From positions 1 to 55,615 of the forward strand of contig CADBLU010000026.1 of assembly GCA_902795605.1 (NCBI GenBank): DNA of 55,615 nucleotides. Direction: 5' to 3'. Each line of letters begins with the position of its first letter. The stretch's first letter is position 1. Below the pieces are notes generated by a model. The model did no database searches, was not told the origin of the DNA, and worked only from the letters and a program-made list of their open reading frames with translations. This document shows positions 11,201 to 17,047 of this stretch, piece by piece. Source of the stretch: an uncultured Prevotellaceae bacterium (GTDB taxonomy: Bacteria; Bacteroidota; Bacteroidia; Bacteroidales; Bacteroidaceae). Both the position numbers and the translations under genes were made by a program.

Positions 11201-13228
11201 GTGCTGGAAAGACGCGACACTCTGGTGGCACAAGAAATTGTGGAGGCACTGGCAGCCCGCGACACCTATGCTCCGATGAAGAGCAGCGCTCAGTTGGACA
11301 ACCTGAACTATAGCTTCTCTGCCAACAACAACGAGCTGTATATCGATATCACGGAACCCGACTTTATGGTGGAGAAAACCAACATCTATATCACCATTAA
11401 GGACGTTCCCGACCTCCAGGGCAACCTGATGGCATCACCCATCACAATGGACCTCTACGTTTACCAAAACCCGCTGCGATGGGATGTGAAACGGATTGAG
11501 ACGAGTACAGACTACGGCTCTCCTAAAACCTTTGAGGCTACTATCAGGAATCTTAGCGGAATCCCACAGAATTTCAGATTGGAAGACCTGCCGGTATGGC
11601 TCACGGCATCGCAGACCCAGGGCTTTATCGGAGCATTGGATGAGCAGCGAATCACATTCCAAGTGTCAGGCTACATAAATGTCGGTATTTATAACGAGCA
11701 GTTGGCGCTCGTCGGAGACAACAACATGTCGGAGCCGTTGCCTATCACTCTGCGTGTTAATGGTGAACTACCCGACTGGTCTGTCAGCGACCAGCTCAAG
11801 CTGCAGAATCAGACGATGATGATGGTAGCTCGAGTGAAAATCGATGGCGTAGTGGCCAGTTCGAAGGAGGATATCGTCGCAGTGTTCGATGACAAGCAGC
11901 AGGTGCTGGGAACGGCCAACATCGAGGTGAACGACAATGCGTCGGCCAATGAGGCTCTGGTATATCTGACTATTTATGGCTACAAGAATACAGATGGTAC
12001 GTTCCCAGCCTTGAACTTCCGCTTCTACGAGGCTTCGAATGGGCGTGTCTACGAACTCGTAACTGAAGATGAATCCACCTTCACTTTCCAGAGCAATACG
12101 ATTGTCGGTTCTGCCACCGATCCTGTGATTCTGGAGAATAATTACAATCATTTGCAAAAAATGGAACTCAAGAAGGGATGGAATTGGGTGACTTTCAACG
12201 TGGAACCTTTCTACGACTTTGATTATTACTACAGCGTCGAAGAGCGAAATCTCAGGCATATCTCAGTGGGCAAGTTCCTAAATCGTTTCTCGAAATGGGA
12301 ACCCGGCGACAAGATTACCACAGCCAACGGTTCCAACACGCAGCAATATACATGCCGCGAAGACCGGACAGCGCCCAATGGCTACCGATGGGATAATGAA
12401 GATCAACCCATCGACATCAACCTGAAGCAGATGTACAGCATCTACTCCATGAGCGACAAAACAGTCTATTTAGAAGGTTACTTTGTATACGAAGGTATCG
12501 TCGTGCATAAGGACTGGAACCGTATCGCTTACTTCTCGAGCATCAACCTGCCAATATCACAGGCTCTCGCTGACTATATAGATAATGCACATGAAGGTGA
12601 TGTGGTGAAGTCGCAAGATGGATTTGCCATCGCCAGCAGAGGGGCCTCGGGAGACGCTTCCAACCTCGTATGGAAAGGCTCGCTGCAATATTTGGAAAGC
12701 GGTAAGGGATATATGCTAAAGCGACTGGCCGACGACACGATAAGATTCTGGTATCCTATCTATTACAACGAAAACCGTTACGGAAACACTTCCTTAGCAC
12801 CGAGCAGCATCAGCGCCCACACCAACACCATATCTACCATGAACATCGTGGCTGCGGTGGAAGGGATCGACACAGAGGAAGGCGACCGACTGGTGGTGTT
12901 CTGTGGCGCTGAACGAATGGCAGAGGCTATTGCCGATGATGAACAAAACTACTACCTCAATATTGGCAGTGATGCCAAGGAGGAAGAGATGCTCTCATTT
13001 GCTATAGAGCGCGACGGAAAGACTATCGCGATGACGGGAGGCAGCATCAGCTATGTCCCCAACAAGGTGATGGGTACTCCCGACAATCCCACTGCCATCA
13101 ACTTCACGTCACTCGACCAGATGCCACACGATGGCAAATGGTATACCGTGAGCGGAATCATGATGGACAAAAAACCTGCGAAGAGCGGCTTGTATATCCA
13201 CAACGGACAAGTTGTTGTTATTAAATAA
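2204..13228 (+). CDS. Giant modular secreted surface protein (FN3, GLUG-like, LamG, C-terminal sorting tail)
   Basis: Starting at the ATG at 2204 gives 3,674 residues. The frame is open from 2108, but the residues before 2204 look untranslated. The segment starting M-L-R-I-V-L-L-A-C (ATG at 2300) is a clear signal peptide ending A-W-A before Asp, so 2300 is a rival start. Order of parts: an FN3-like segment (about residues 325-420); two related blocks with GLUG-like G-G-L-I-G / G-G-F-V-G motifs (475-900); a second FN3 (1125-1200); carboxypeptidase-regulatory-like beta domains (1217-1375); a long stretch I cannot assign; an Ig-like segment (about 2525); two LamG/concanavalin-like domains (2595-2730, 2795-2950); a BACON-like segment (3100-3185); and two related modules (3190-3315, 3540-3620) also found in the next gene. 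It ends G-L-Y-I-H-N-G-Q-V-V-V-I-K, like Prevotella tails linked to type IX secretion. The likely role is adhesion or carbohydrate binding; no catalytic motif is visible. Confidence 0.85.
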   Translation: MKQFFLFTAAAMMAAKREHGAAGLSHTSKGRAMLRIVLLACLLTMTQGAWADRFLQEPGNFTAIVQGIDRIRFTLPTQYDGVQNEGIVEGIIYVSEDGRPMKEFLKWGLASGYNDLTSDSESGKISVKVTYDGQWQLVGKVKGGHRYFEKNTWVDFTVGPNDDDSDHFTTIVDWTVPRELRGKNYTFYLWCKSEASRWTWYIPDGNKDRTSTYQMGDWFCPPAAEVSIELNDPTLSYDANQAGCILIPYTIQAKSVTEASIYYTDATTGTSYSKTLSKKLVDMANLPADRPWKDIQIKAKLKDSESKDVSASSNTISSKMMHFPKDLTAKIQPNGEVLLTWKVDNANLEDFDDSDNFEVQRNVDGITDANDGGWTTIAMEEQFVLNKGTYTFLDNTLLERYKDKPVAYRVRRSSTALWKWNANSLYTMRVIPAALALPGFSNAFVQRTDTWNDEEHIVKFSYTSGPKYDNEGRFIVRNDADWDELQQKVRNRETSYDKAVMVLMDESDWDAFAKRVSDGAISLNAVMLSDIDIQNSHEHVGNISSPYSGTFNGMGNTLTVNYKAATGWYYAPFYNVGNATFQNLEIAGTITCGGKFIGGLIGRVNENASVEIDRCLVTAEIVSQIDGDGSSGGLIGIMEISSSVNIRNSAFTGAILGDKTNNNGGFIGAALEKTNIRMTNCLFSPVSVPFDKRGCRTFARVDATTDITLDNCYYTMVYGMYENQGKSFFVLQTENDWTVFSDMVADGQTVNAILYRDITITDMVGSESKPFTGIFDGNGHTLTLNIKTSNPFAAPFSCVGDAEIKNVTVKGSLEGGIHSSGLVGASINGKNVNIDNVCVSAAISTVDKYAGGFVGHGRKANITITNSRFDGSITARGGSPSYAGAFIGWEDDNTNNTITNCYENGKYVGIDHAGMNYYYYNGGVAFGNNGKNQNNYSAHNWGEMGDTKYKEVADNSNLAAALGKGWTYKDGKAMPVMTTAELASEGKPAGSMTTAELRKALGDGDWSESGDGVRPVMNSSTDNSYGITLWDKRAKLLLYVKMKGQDKTETSAVNISGNEDAIQKHEFTYNLTRKCVEYDFELVVKRGTSPLRIAGSTADSIAQSVTKKDVGELANYKFMNMNQITGLTAQKKQSSVKLEWTVSGGECDYYRLLRRKHSKDENAEWTDTIANNLVQQFYEDKDMQIQQAYDYRVESILQCEGLHIARYDTLSVECVSTGRVSGYIRMADGTAMAGVVVTCTPDAGIKGADAVYKDTTDEAGFFEFKELPYQLDGKYYIHVEGGGYTGPNTEGLVIFSQDNNWTQNFNFFMDNYYVYSGNVFYRDTSIPVPGVSFKLDGNVMHDASQQVITTDTQGAFSLSIPSGAHRVQAVKDGHYFAADGFLINPDAREGEDKTMYNFKKNVSEVYIWDSTTVVLRGRVVGGDTQGELPLGQSLSVNNLGDSLKIVIQLEGDNASYLIRKQDDETVKSANYKLPFGVDNGDTTQVYVTRHTMTVRPDNETGEFMFELHPAKYKVIEVSAQGYATLFQQGKVGETLDLTFNVQGDTCEYNRIYHALPTLDVKQFNVGDEPYYGVKRVTASDNIGNRSVINTWYWKKTSPTDSIGVYSLGYPVFMANSTYGWILQACEKYYYNNNVNSIPDIVNLKSGKVTIKNSLVSDTDSKDIKLDENGGASYIFTPLNTTSLMTGDNALKGVSITLEYDNSFFDVKPLKGEMLKGYVMATTPKEGGRKSVASSIPQLVDILRDPPGGGSSAYLEAGSKLSYTYNADVSGSAGMSFNLIQGENANFYNGTTVVPNFGTLGTEAGTITDTSKKSVMTIDAVTYYSEGWNFSYNFDVTERIQTQGSKKWVGGKGDLFMGMTSEMIMEDAIAVRVVPDSIWQIYKTHEGGTFKATDGHGNTTNIKVPTGTAKLLVEGVDDTGKPIYLIRDEVMAVGPKLKSTFVHSQNYIENELVPDLIKVRNSLILPMGTSPDYAKALAKKKKHPTYVSKVPENDVSFGYKDSYVIYEPSDSLYGDSIMTLNQTIEAWLYMLSENERQKIEVTEGDLVKRYDFDGGTASIQYSETFTATRTENRSLRYPGINDAGQLTQGIHNSIKTFIEGAKHWLEINGKNVDNRAYQQITNVDANQYIEMKSGGKYLSLKITPVITLNFTDKNGMTKTDSKKIGFTLSAASKSSLTVDVYRTGNEQMLERDNDYKEKFTGGFGNITIDMLDMLRTGKLNSNPVNYLSGSEKVYSSFVYRTRGGVTCQPYEGERKTKWYQPGTVIDVATIPADKPTIWIDEPVVNNVPFDEPARFTLHFANESEFPDRATLIFNYYLLGSSNPNGAKVYIDGTPISSAGVNITLYPCRDENNEVNIFTKQIEVYPGEEFDYNDLTLCLYDPDDPTRVFSCKFSAHFVPAAGKVNISSPSDKWVVNTESSYDGLRKAWYMPVKIDGFNVNHRGFDHIELQYKLSTQGEKDWVNVCSYYVDKELMAKASGVTDTIPDNGTIIAAFYGETDPIEQYYDLRAVNYCRHGNGFLTRSSQVLTGIKDTRLPIAFGTPEPTDGILDIGDDIKVKFSEPIAANYLRNINNFEVLGTLNSNDISTSTSLSFDQVSYCMTQGNRNLTGKSFTVDIMVNPAAENREMTIFSHGGEEKGLKFGISEDRHLTATIYGQKVQSDSVVAFNNALHQVAYALDQSGDDMIINFFDGCKPIGSKELTGKYEGVSSLILGLGYDEEDFGFKGEMLEFRLWNRAMTENSLDNYGKKKLTGYESGLLDYYPLNEGEGTWGYDKGPGSMDLVLVGTSWKRPNGISMEMKGDKGLRLKPDQFMRSTDHDYTLMFWFKTKDMAATLFSNGEALRGQENEINIGVKDYELYVRSNGFEKTTWATVCDGAWHHFAMTVNRSQNVANIYLDKKLYETFPADSLSGISADHIALGATYKDKNTVVNPMKGYIDEVGMFSSVLPVNLIMEYANHTPIGTMSALMAYLNFEHSEKLDNNMQHLEPTGISLKRYVDNQGKVLERRDTLVAQEIVEALAARDTYAPMKSSAQLDNLNYSFSANNNELYIDITEPDFMVEKTNIYITIKDVPDLQGNLMASPITMDLYVYQNPLRWDVKRIETSTDYGSPKTFEATIRNLSGIPQNFRLEDLPVWLTASQTQGFIGALDEQRITFQVSGYINVGIYNEQLALVGDNNMSEPLPITLRVNGELPDWSVSDQLKLQNQTMMMVARVKIDGVVASSKEDIVAVFDDKQQVLGTANIEVNDNASANEALVYLTIYGYKNTDGTFPALNFRFYEASNGRVYELVTEDESTFTFQSNTIVGSATDPVILENNYNHLQKMELKKGWNWVTFNVEPFYDFDYYYSVEERNLRHISVGKFLNRFSKWEPGDKITTANGSNTQQYTCREDRTAPNGYRWDNEDQPIDINLKQMYSIYSMSDKTVYLEGYFVYEGIVVHKDWNRIAYFSSINLPISQALADYIDNAHEGDVVKSQDGFAIASRGASGDASNLVWKGSLQYLESGKGYMLKRLADDTIRFWYPIYYNENRYGNTSLAPSSISAHTNTISTMNIVAAVEGIDTEEGDRLVVFCGAERMAEAIADDEQNYYLNIGSDAKEEEMLSFAIERDGKTIAMTGGSISYVPNKVMGTPDNPTAINFTSLDQMPHDGKWYTVSGIMMDKKPAKSGLYIHNGQVVVIK

Positions 13229-13237
13229 GTAGACAAT

Positions 13238-13747
13238 ATGAAAATGAAAAAGAGTATATTAGCATTAGCAGCCCTCGCCTTCATGGCGTGGGGCTGCTCA
13301 TCAAGCGATGACGATGACGAAGACATGCGCAAGGACCCAATAGAGACTCCTGAAACTCCGACTATTCGAGAAGGAAATGATGCGCGTCCTGATTGGCAGG
13401 CACAGGCTCCCAACTACGACCTCTTTGAGCAGACGATGACTGTGGACGTCATCTTGCAGGACGGGCTCAAGAGCTATGCCTCGTCAGCCGACCTGCTCTG
13501 TGCCAAGGTTGGCGAGGAAGTGCGGGGCGTGGCCTTGCCTAATGAAGTGAACGGGCAGTGGATCTATTCTATCATGGTAGCGTCCAACGCATCGGGAGAA
13601 AGCATCAACCTGTATTACTACTGCGACAAGTTGCACCGCATTTTCAGCACATATTGGACTCTTTTCGATGCCAATATGCCTCCTACAGGTAGCGGTGGCA
13701 TCTATCAGCCGGTTTTTGTAGAGTTGACAAAATTTAGCCGGAGATGA
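13238..13747 (+). CDS. Small surface lipoprotein sharing a module with the giant protein
   Basis: The protein has 169 residues with a type II signal peptide: basic start, hydrophobic core and lipobox M-A-W-G-C with the lipid cysteine at residue 20. S-S-S-D-D-D-D-E-D follows it, an acidic stretch that in Bacteroidetes marks surface-exported lipoproteins. The body (about residues 60-130) aligns by eye with the module at residues 3190-3290 of the upstream giant protein: both have Q-T-M, a V-x-D-G-like turn, an alternating strand with G-x-A, and a Y-x-x-x-R-(I/V)-(F/Y) end. The gene starts 9 bases after the giant gene's stop, so they are surely co-transcribed. It may be the cell-surface partner or anchor for the giant protein. 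I do not recognise a named family. Confidence 0.85.
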   Translation: MKMKKSILALAALAFMAWGCSSSDDDDEDMRKDPIETPETPTIREGNDARPDWQAQAPNYDLFEQTMTVDVILQDGLKSYASSADLLCAKVGEEVRGVALPNEVNGQWIYSIMVASNASGESINLYYYCDKLHRIFSTYWTLFDANMPPTGSGGIYQPVFVELTKFSRR

Positions 13748-13830
13748 AAAAGCTTTTCCGGAAGGGAAAAGACAGCAGGCATATTAAAATGAATAAAAAA
13801 GGATGTTATACGACATCGCAGTGATGAAAA

Positions 13831-14013
13831 ATGAAGAAAAATGATTATCAGAAACCGTCGATAGAGATTGCTGAGATGCGACACCAGATACCACTGATGT
13901 ATATCAGCGGCGGCGAAGCCATGCGCACTGGATATGGCATCAGTGAGAAACAAAACTGGGATGAAGAAACGGAAAGTAATCAATCAAATATATGGGAAGA
14001 CAAAAAAGAATGA
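13831..14013 (+). CDS. 60-residue acidic-tailed small protein
   Basis: The ORF starts M-K-K-N-D-Y-Q-K-P-S-I-E-I and ends with an acidic, tryptophan-containing tail (N-W-D-E-E-T-E, then I-W-E-D). Short proteins of this design (MKK, a Y-x-x-P block, a middle Gly-rich stretch, a W-D/E-rich end) recur beside surface-protein genes in Prevotella, and no function is known to me. It has no signal peptide. Its TGA at 14011-14013 is one base before the ATG of the fimbrillin-like gene, which supports translation coupling. An overlapping frame (from 13934) is only an upstream extension of that next gene. Support is the start, the spacing and the composition; without homology data it remains a moderate call. 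Confidence 0.6.
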   Translation: MKKNDYQKPSIEIAEMRHQIPLMYISGGEAMRTGYGISEKQNWDEETESNQSNIWEDKKE

Positions 14014-14014
14014 T

Positions 14015-14851
14015 ATGAGACAGGCAAAATTATACACAATGCTCGCCTTGCTGACGGCAGGGGCGGTGCTGACAGCATGCTCCGACGATGAGGAAAAGCC
14101 AGAACAGATCAAGACGTATTATATGTCGGTAGATGCCGCCAAGCAGACGAGCGACAGCCCGGCAAAGGCAAGGCGAGTGCTCTCACTGGAAGGCGACGAG
14201 TTGAAAGCGTCGTGGGCAACAACGGAGCAGGTGTATGTGCAAGGCAAATTATATTCTAATAGTGAGCGCTTCTGGTTTGAGGGGTATCTAAAACCTAATA
14301 AAGCAGGGACGATTACGCGGCTGAATGGTGCCATCAGTCTGCCAGAGGGGTGGGCAATTTCTATTGATGAAGCTATTGGCAGTCCTCATGAACTGATACT
14401 TCAGTTCCCACATGCGGGAAATCTTGACTATACTGGCCAGAAAGGGACGCTGGCAGATATATCGGCTAACTATGACTATGCCATTGCCTCAGATGTGAGA
14501 TATGACATCGTAGACAACCATATTGAAGGTGTAACCACCGCCAGATTCGTCAATCAGCAGGCCATAGTGAAATTTAATTTGATTGACAAGGAAAGCGGAA
14601 CCAATATGCTAAGTCCATCAGCACTGACCATTGATTATGGCACTGGAAGCATTGATCTGAATAATATTCCCAACGGCACCTACTCCACCAACGGCGACGG
14701 CGTGCTCTTTGTGGCTATCCCTGGGTTTAGCGGCCAAACGGTGAAACTGACAGCGACTGTCGGGAGCGACACCTATACCTTTACCAGAACGGGCGTTACG
14801 TTTGAGAACGGTAAGTACTACGAGATCAACGTAAAAATGAAAAAGAACTGA
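14015..14851 (+). CDS. Fimbrillin-like surface lipoprotein
   Basis: The protein has 278 residues from the ATG at 14015. This start was chosen because it puts a perfect lipoprotein signal at the N-terminus (L-T-A-C, cysteine at residue 22) followed by S-D-D-E-E, the acidic surface-export signal. The body has features common in fimbrillin-like (FimA/Mfa1-related) proteins of Bacteroidales. These are an early W-x-x-x-E-Q-V-Y-V block, a middle stretch of the type Y-D-Y-A-I-A-S-D-V, then the conserved F-x-N-Q-Q-A-I-V-K-F and a final F-x-x-G-K-Y-Y-E-I-N-V-K-M. Fimbrillins are exported as lipoproteins and may be built into filaments by proteolytic strand exchange. No separate anchor or tip genes (mfa2-5) are nearby, so it could act alone or with the giant protein. 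Confidence 0.8.
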   Translation: MRQAKLYTMLALLTAGAVLTACSDDEEKPEQIKTYYMSVDAAKQTSDSPAKARRVLSLEGDELKASWATTEQVYVQGKLYSNSERFWFEGYLKPNKAGTITRLNGAISLPEGWAISIDEAIGSPHELILQFPHAGNLDYTGQKGTLADISANYDYAIASDVRYDIVDNHIEGVTTARFVNQQAIVKFNLIDKESGTNMLSPSALTIDYGTGSIDLNNIPNGTYSTNGDGVLFVAIPGFSGQTVKLTATVGSDTYTFTRTGVTFENGKYYEINVKMKKN

Positions 14852-14854
14852 CTC

Positions 14855-14872
14855 TCAACTTTCTCAAGTTGA
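14855..14872 (+). terminator. Stem-loop right after the fimbrillin-like gene
   Basis: TCAACTT and AAGTTGA form a perfect 7-base-pair stem with a TCTC loop, starting three bases after the stop codon. There is no T-run after it, so it may only stabilise the mRNA 3' end. It does mark the likely end of the operon, since a new promoter follows at 14986. Confidence 0.35.
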
Positions 14873-14985
14873 AAGGGGTGCGGTGGTTGTTGAGGAGTGT
14901 AGACATAGCTCTTACAAGTCACAGCCAGATAGAGGCATTTCACATAATTTAATAATATTTCTCCTCTTGTTAGAGGAAAAAGTGT

Positions 14986-14993
14986 TAATTTTG
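14986..14993 (+). promoter_or_regulatory. -7 box for the dockerin-like/TupA-like gene pair
   Basis: TAATTTTG matches TAnnTTTG. A TTG lies at 14967-14969, slightly too close for the usual -33 position. It is 52 bases before the ATG at 15045. The gap 14852-15044 otherwise holds only the stem-loop at 14855. Confidence 0.5.
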
Positions 14994-15044
14994 CACTCAA
15001 AATTGTGATTGGCCTATCTGAAGGGTTTTTTGCCCATACACCGA

Positions 15045-15506
15045 ATGAATAGAATGATAAAGTTTTTTTACTTGATTGCCTTGCTGGCATGCTTCAGCAT
15101 GCCCGCTGCCGCACAAGTGGCCGAAGAGGAACCGGCAAAAGTGACAGAGATGATGCTCGACAGCGAAGAGCCAATGCCCGTGCCAGAAACCGAAAACACA
15201 GGCATGGCCAAGGTCACAGCTTCCTCACTTGCCCAATACGACCTCAATGGCGACAATGTGCTCAATGCCATCGACATGGTCGACCTCATCCGCTACCTGA
15301 ATGGTAAGACAGGCAGTGCCTTCCAACTCAAGAAGGCCGACATCAACGCTGACAAGCTCGTGGACTATGAGGACGTCAAGGCCATTGCCATTCTCCTCAC
15401 AGGCGGCGAACTGGAAGAAGTGAGCGCATCCGACAGTACCACTCCCACTTCCGGCTCCTCTTTCACCCTCAGAGGCGACACCGTCAGCGACCCCACTTTC
15501 AAATAG
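15045..15506 (+). CDS. Secreted protein with a dockerin-like double calcium-binding repeat
   Basis: The ATG at 15045 gives 153 residues. The upstream in-frame start at 15009 would put non-signal residues before the signal peptide, so I reject it. A signal peptide (hydrophobic core I-K-F-F-Y-L-I-A-L-L, ending M-P-A-A-A-Q) is followed by an acidic linker. Then come two EF-hand-like repeats: D-L-N-G-D-N-V-L-N-A-I-D-M-V-D-L at about 66-82, and D-I-N-A-D-K-L-V-D-Y-E-D-V at about 100-112. The D-x-N-x-D spacing is that of type I dockerins. There is no catalytic domain and no cohesin in the window. Secreted Bacteroidetes proteins often carry a dockerin-like pair at the C-terminus of something larger; here it stands almost alone. 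The TupA-like gene follows 51 bases later. Confidence 0.75.
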   Translation: MNRMIKFFYLIALLACFSMPAAAQVAEEEPAKVTEMMLDSEEPMPVPETENTGMAKVTASSLAQYDLNGDNVLNAIDMVDLIRYLNGKTGSAFQLKKADINADKLVDYEDVKAIAILLTGGELEEVSASDSTTPTSGSSFTLRGDTVSDPTFK

Positions 15507-15557
15507 CCGCCGACACTCCAGGGGCCTTCTTCTCACTTTATCCTACCACCTGCCCTC

Positions 15558-16436
15558 ATGGAAGCCGTCCGTCTCCAACTCGCCAGGGTGCTCAAGCGCC
15601 TTGCTCCCCTTTTCCCCGACCGTCTCTATTTGCGCCTGCTCTACTTTCTCACAATGGGCAGGGTGCTCCATCTCTCACATCCTGAAGACTTCAGCGAGAA
15701 ACTGCAGTGGCTCAAACTCTACCACCGCACACCCCGTCTGACGATGCTCGTCGACAAACTGGCGGTGAAGGAGCATATCAGCCAATTGCTCGGCCCGCAG
15801 TATGTGAGCAAGGTCATCGCCGTGTGGGACAAAGCCAGCGACATCACCCTCGACCAACTGCCCGAGCAGTTTGTACTCAAGACCAACCACAGCGGCGGAA
15901 ACACTGGTGTGGTGATCTGCGCCGACAAGCGCACCTTCGACCTGGAGGAAGCCCGGCGGAAACTCAACGAGTCGATGCGCAGCGACATCTATTCCCGCTA
16001 CCGCGAATGGCCCTACAAGGACGTGCCACGCAAAATCTTCGCCGAGGAATACCTCGGCGACAACCTCACCGACTACAAACTTTATTGTGCCGACGGCCAC
16101 GCCGAGTGCCTCCTGCTCTGCATGGACCGGCAGAAAGGGCATGTGAAATACTATTTCCTTGACAGACAGTGGCAACTGCTGCCCTACAACAGCGACAGCA
16201 AGAACGCTCCCGCAGACCTCATCCTGCCCCACCCCGCCGAGGCCGACACAATGTTCGAACTGGCCGACCGCCTCTCCAAGGGATTCCCTTTCGTGCGCAT
16301 CGACTTCTTCGAGACCGGCGGCCGCCTCTACTTCGCCGAATACACTTTTTACCCTGCCAGCGGCCTCGATGCGAAGAAGACGCCGGAGTTTGAGAAGATC
16401 ATGGGCGGAAAAATCGTCCTTGAAATCGAGAATTGA
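15558..16436 (+). CDS. TupA-like ATP-grasp protein
   Basis: The 292-residue soluble protein resembles the TupA-like ATP-grasp family (PF14305). Visible landmarks are the N-terminal F-S-E-K-L-Q-W-L-K-L-Y block, D-K-L-A-V-K, then F-V-L-K-T-N-H-S-G-G-N-T-G, an ATP-grasp lysine plus glycine-rich loop. F-A-E-E-Y-L and D-Y-K-L-Y-C follow, and near the end F-V-R-I-D-F-F-E with a final F-A-E-Y-T-F, which supply the metal-binding acidic residues. TupA was linked to teichuronopeptide synthesis and is thought to ligate amino acids to uronic acids. Relatives are frequent in polysaccharide loci. Placed just before the polymerase, it could add an amide-linked group to the local polymer, but the substrate is unknown. 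Confidence 0.85.
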   Translation: MEAVRLQLARVLKRLAPLFPDRLYLRLLYFLTMGRVLHLSHPEDFSEKLQWLKLYHRTPRLTMLVDKLAVKEHISQLLGPQYVSKVIAVWDKASDITLDQLPEQFVLKTNHSGGNTGVVICADKRTFDLEEARRKLNESMRSDIYSRYREWPYKDVPRKIFAEEYLGDNLTDYKLYCADGHAECLLLCMDRQKGHVKYYFLDRQWQLLPYNSDSKNAPADLILPHPAEADTMFELADRLSKGFPFVRIDFFETGGRLYFAEYTFYPASGLDAKKTPEFEKIMGGKIVLEIEN

Positions 16437-16575
16437 GCCGATCATTCATCGTCAGTATAGGCGATGAGTTGAGAAAGTTGAATCAAGAATTATGATTTGT
16501 TTTAGTTGACATCAAGAAAAAAGAGAGAAAGCCAAAAATATTCCTCTTTTTACTTACGAAATGAAAAAAAATGAT

Positions 16576-16583
16576 TAACTTTG
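16576..16583 (+). promoter_or_regulatory. -7 box at the head of the exopolysaccharide operon
   Basis: TAACTTTG matches TAnnTTTG. An A/T-rich stretch precedes it but no clean TTTG is seen at -33. The predicted start near 16590 gives an untranslated leader of about 460 bases before the polymerase ATG at 17048, unusually long for this window. Confidence 0.5.
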
Positions 16584-16603
16584 TGCGCTGAAAACAAAAA
16601 ATA

Positions 16604-16711
16604 GCTGTTGATTGCGATACTGCGAGATTTGGAATATGTGGAATCTTACGAGCAAATAATGACAGCCCATGATTCATGGGTGGGTGATTTTTTGGATGAG
16701 AATCCAACAGC
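16604..16711 (+). promoter_or_regulatory. Structured leader RNA with two mutually exclusive pairings
   Basis: GCTGTTGATT (16604-16613) can pair with AATCCAACAGC (16701-16711), ten pairs with one bulged base, closing a domain of about 108 bases. Inside lie AGATT/AATCT (16625-16629 with 16642-16646) and the perfect hairpin CCCATG-ATT-CATGGG (16666-16680), followed by TGGGTGATTTTTT. A local hairpin TTGGAT-GAGA-ATCCAA (16692-16707, GNRA-type loop) uses the same bases as the 3' side of the closing stem, so only one can form. This is the layout of an attenuator or riboregulator, but I do not recognise a known riboswitch class. The function is inferred. Confidence 0.45.
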
Positions 16712-17047
16712 CCTTTCTTTGAGGCGGTCTTAGCATTCAAGCATTCTTTCCCAACCATTTCCGTCGTTTCTTTACCAGAAGCGATGTAGGGGAATTATGG
16801 AATTTGACCTCATGCCGCACCAACAGCCGTTTTTCCTTCTTTCAGCCAAATCAACAGTTATCAACAGTTTACAGCACTTTTTCTACACTATTCACCATCC
16901 ACTGCCCATATCAGGAGATGACATTAGCCACATCAAAAGCGGCCATCGTTGTCTCACGCCGCAGGCTCTGCCGGCGGTGCAGACAGGGTAGTGCCATAGG
17001 CCGTGCTGTCGCCTCATGACAGGCGACGGAGCCGGCCCGCTCGGATT
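16712..17047 (+). other. Rest of the exopolysaccharide leader, no gene
   Basis: No supported ORF lies here; short frames at 16797 and 16804 have no start context or family resemblance. Two GC-rich hairpins are visible: CGCCG/CGGCG around a ten-base loop (16957-16976), and GTCGCCT/AGGCGAC around CATGAC (17008-17027), the latter ending 20 bases before the polymerase ATG, where it could mask the ribosome binding site. A T-rich stretch and a short direct repeat containing TCAACAGTT occur at about 16850-16872. Confidence 0.4.

Noticed and set aside
13753-13771. CTTTTCC/GGAAAAG hairpin after the lipoprotein gene as terminator
   Set aside because: No T-run follows, and the next genes lack a visible promoter, so read-through is more likely.
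16850-16872. TTATCAACA resembling a DnaA box
   Set aside because: A single imperfect box in an A/T-rich leader, without further boxes or replication genes.
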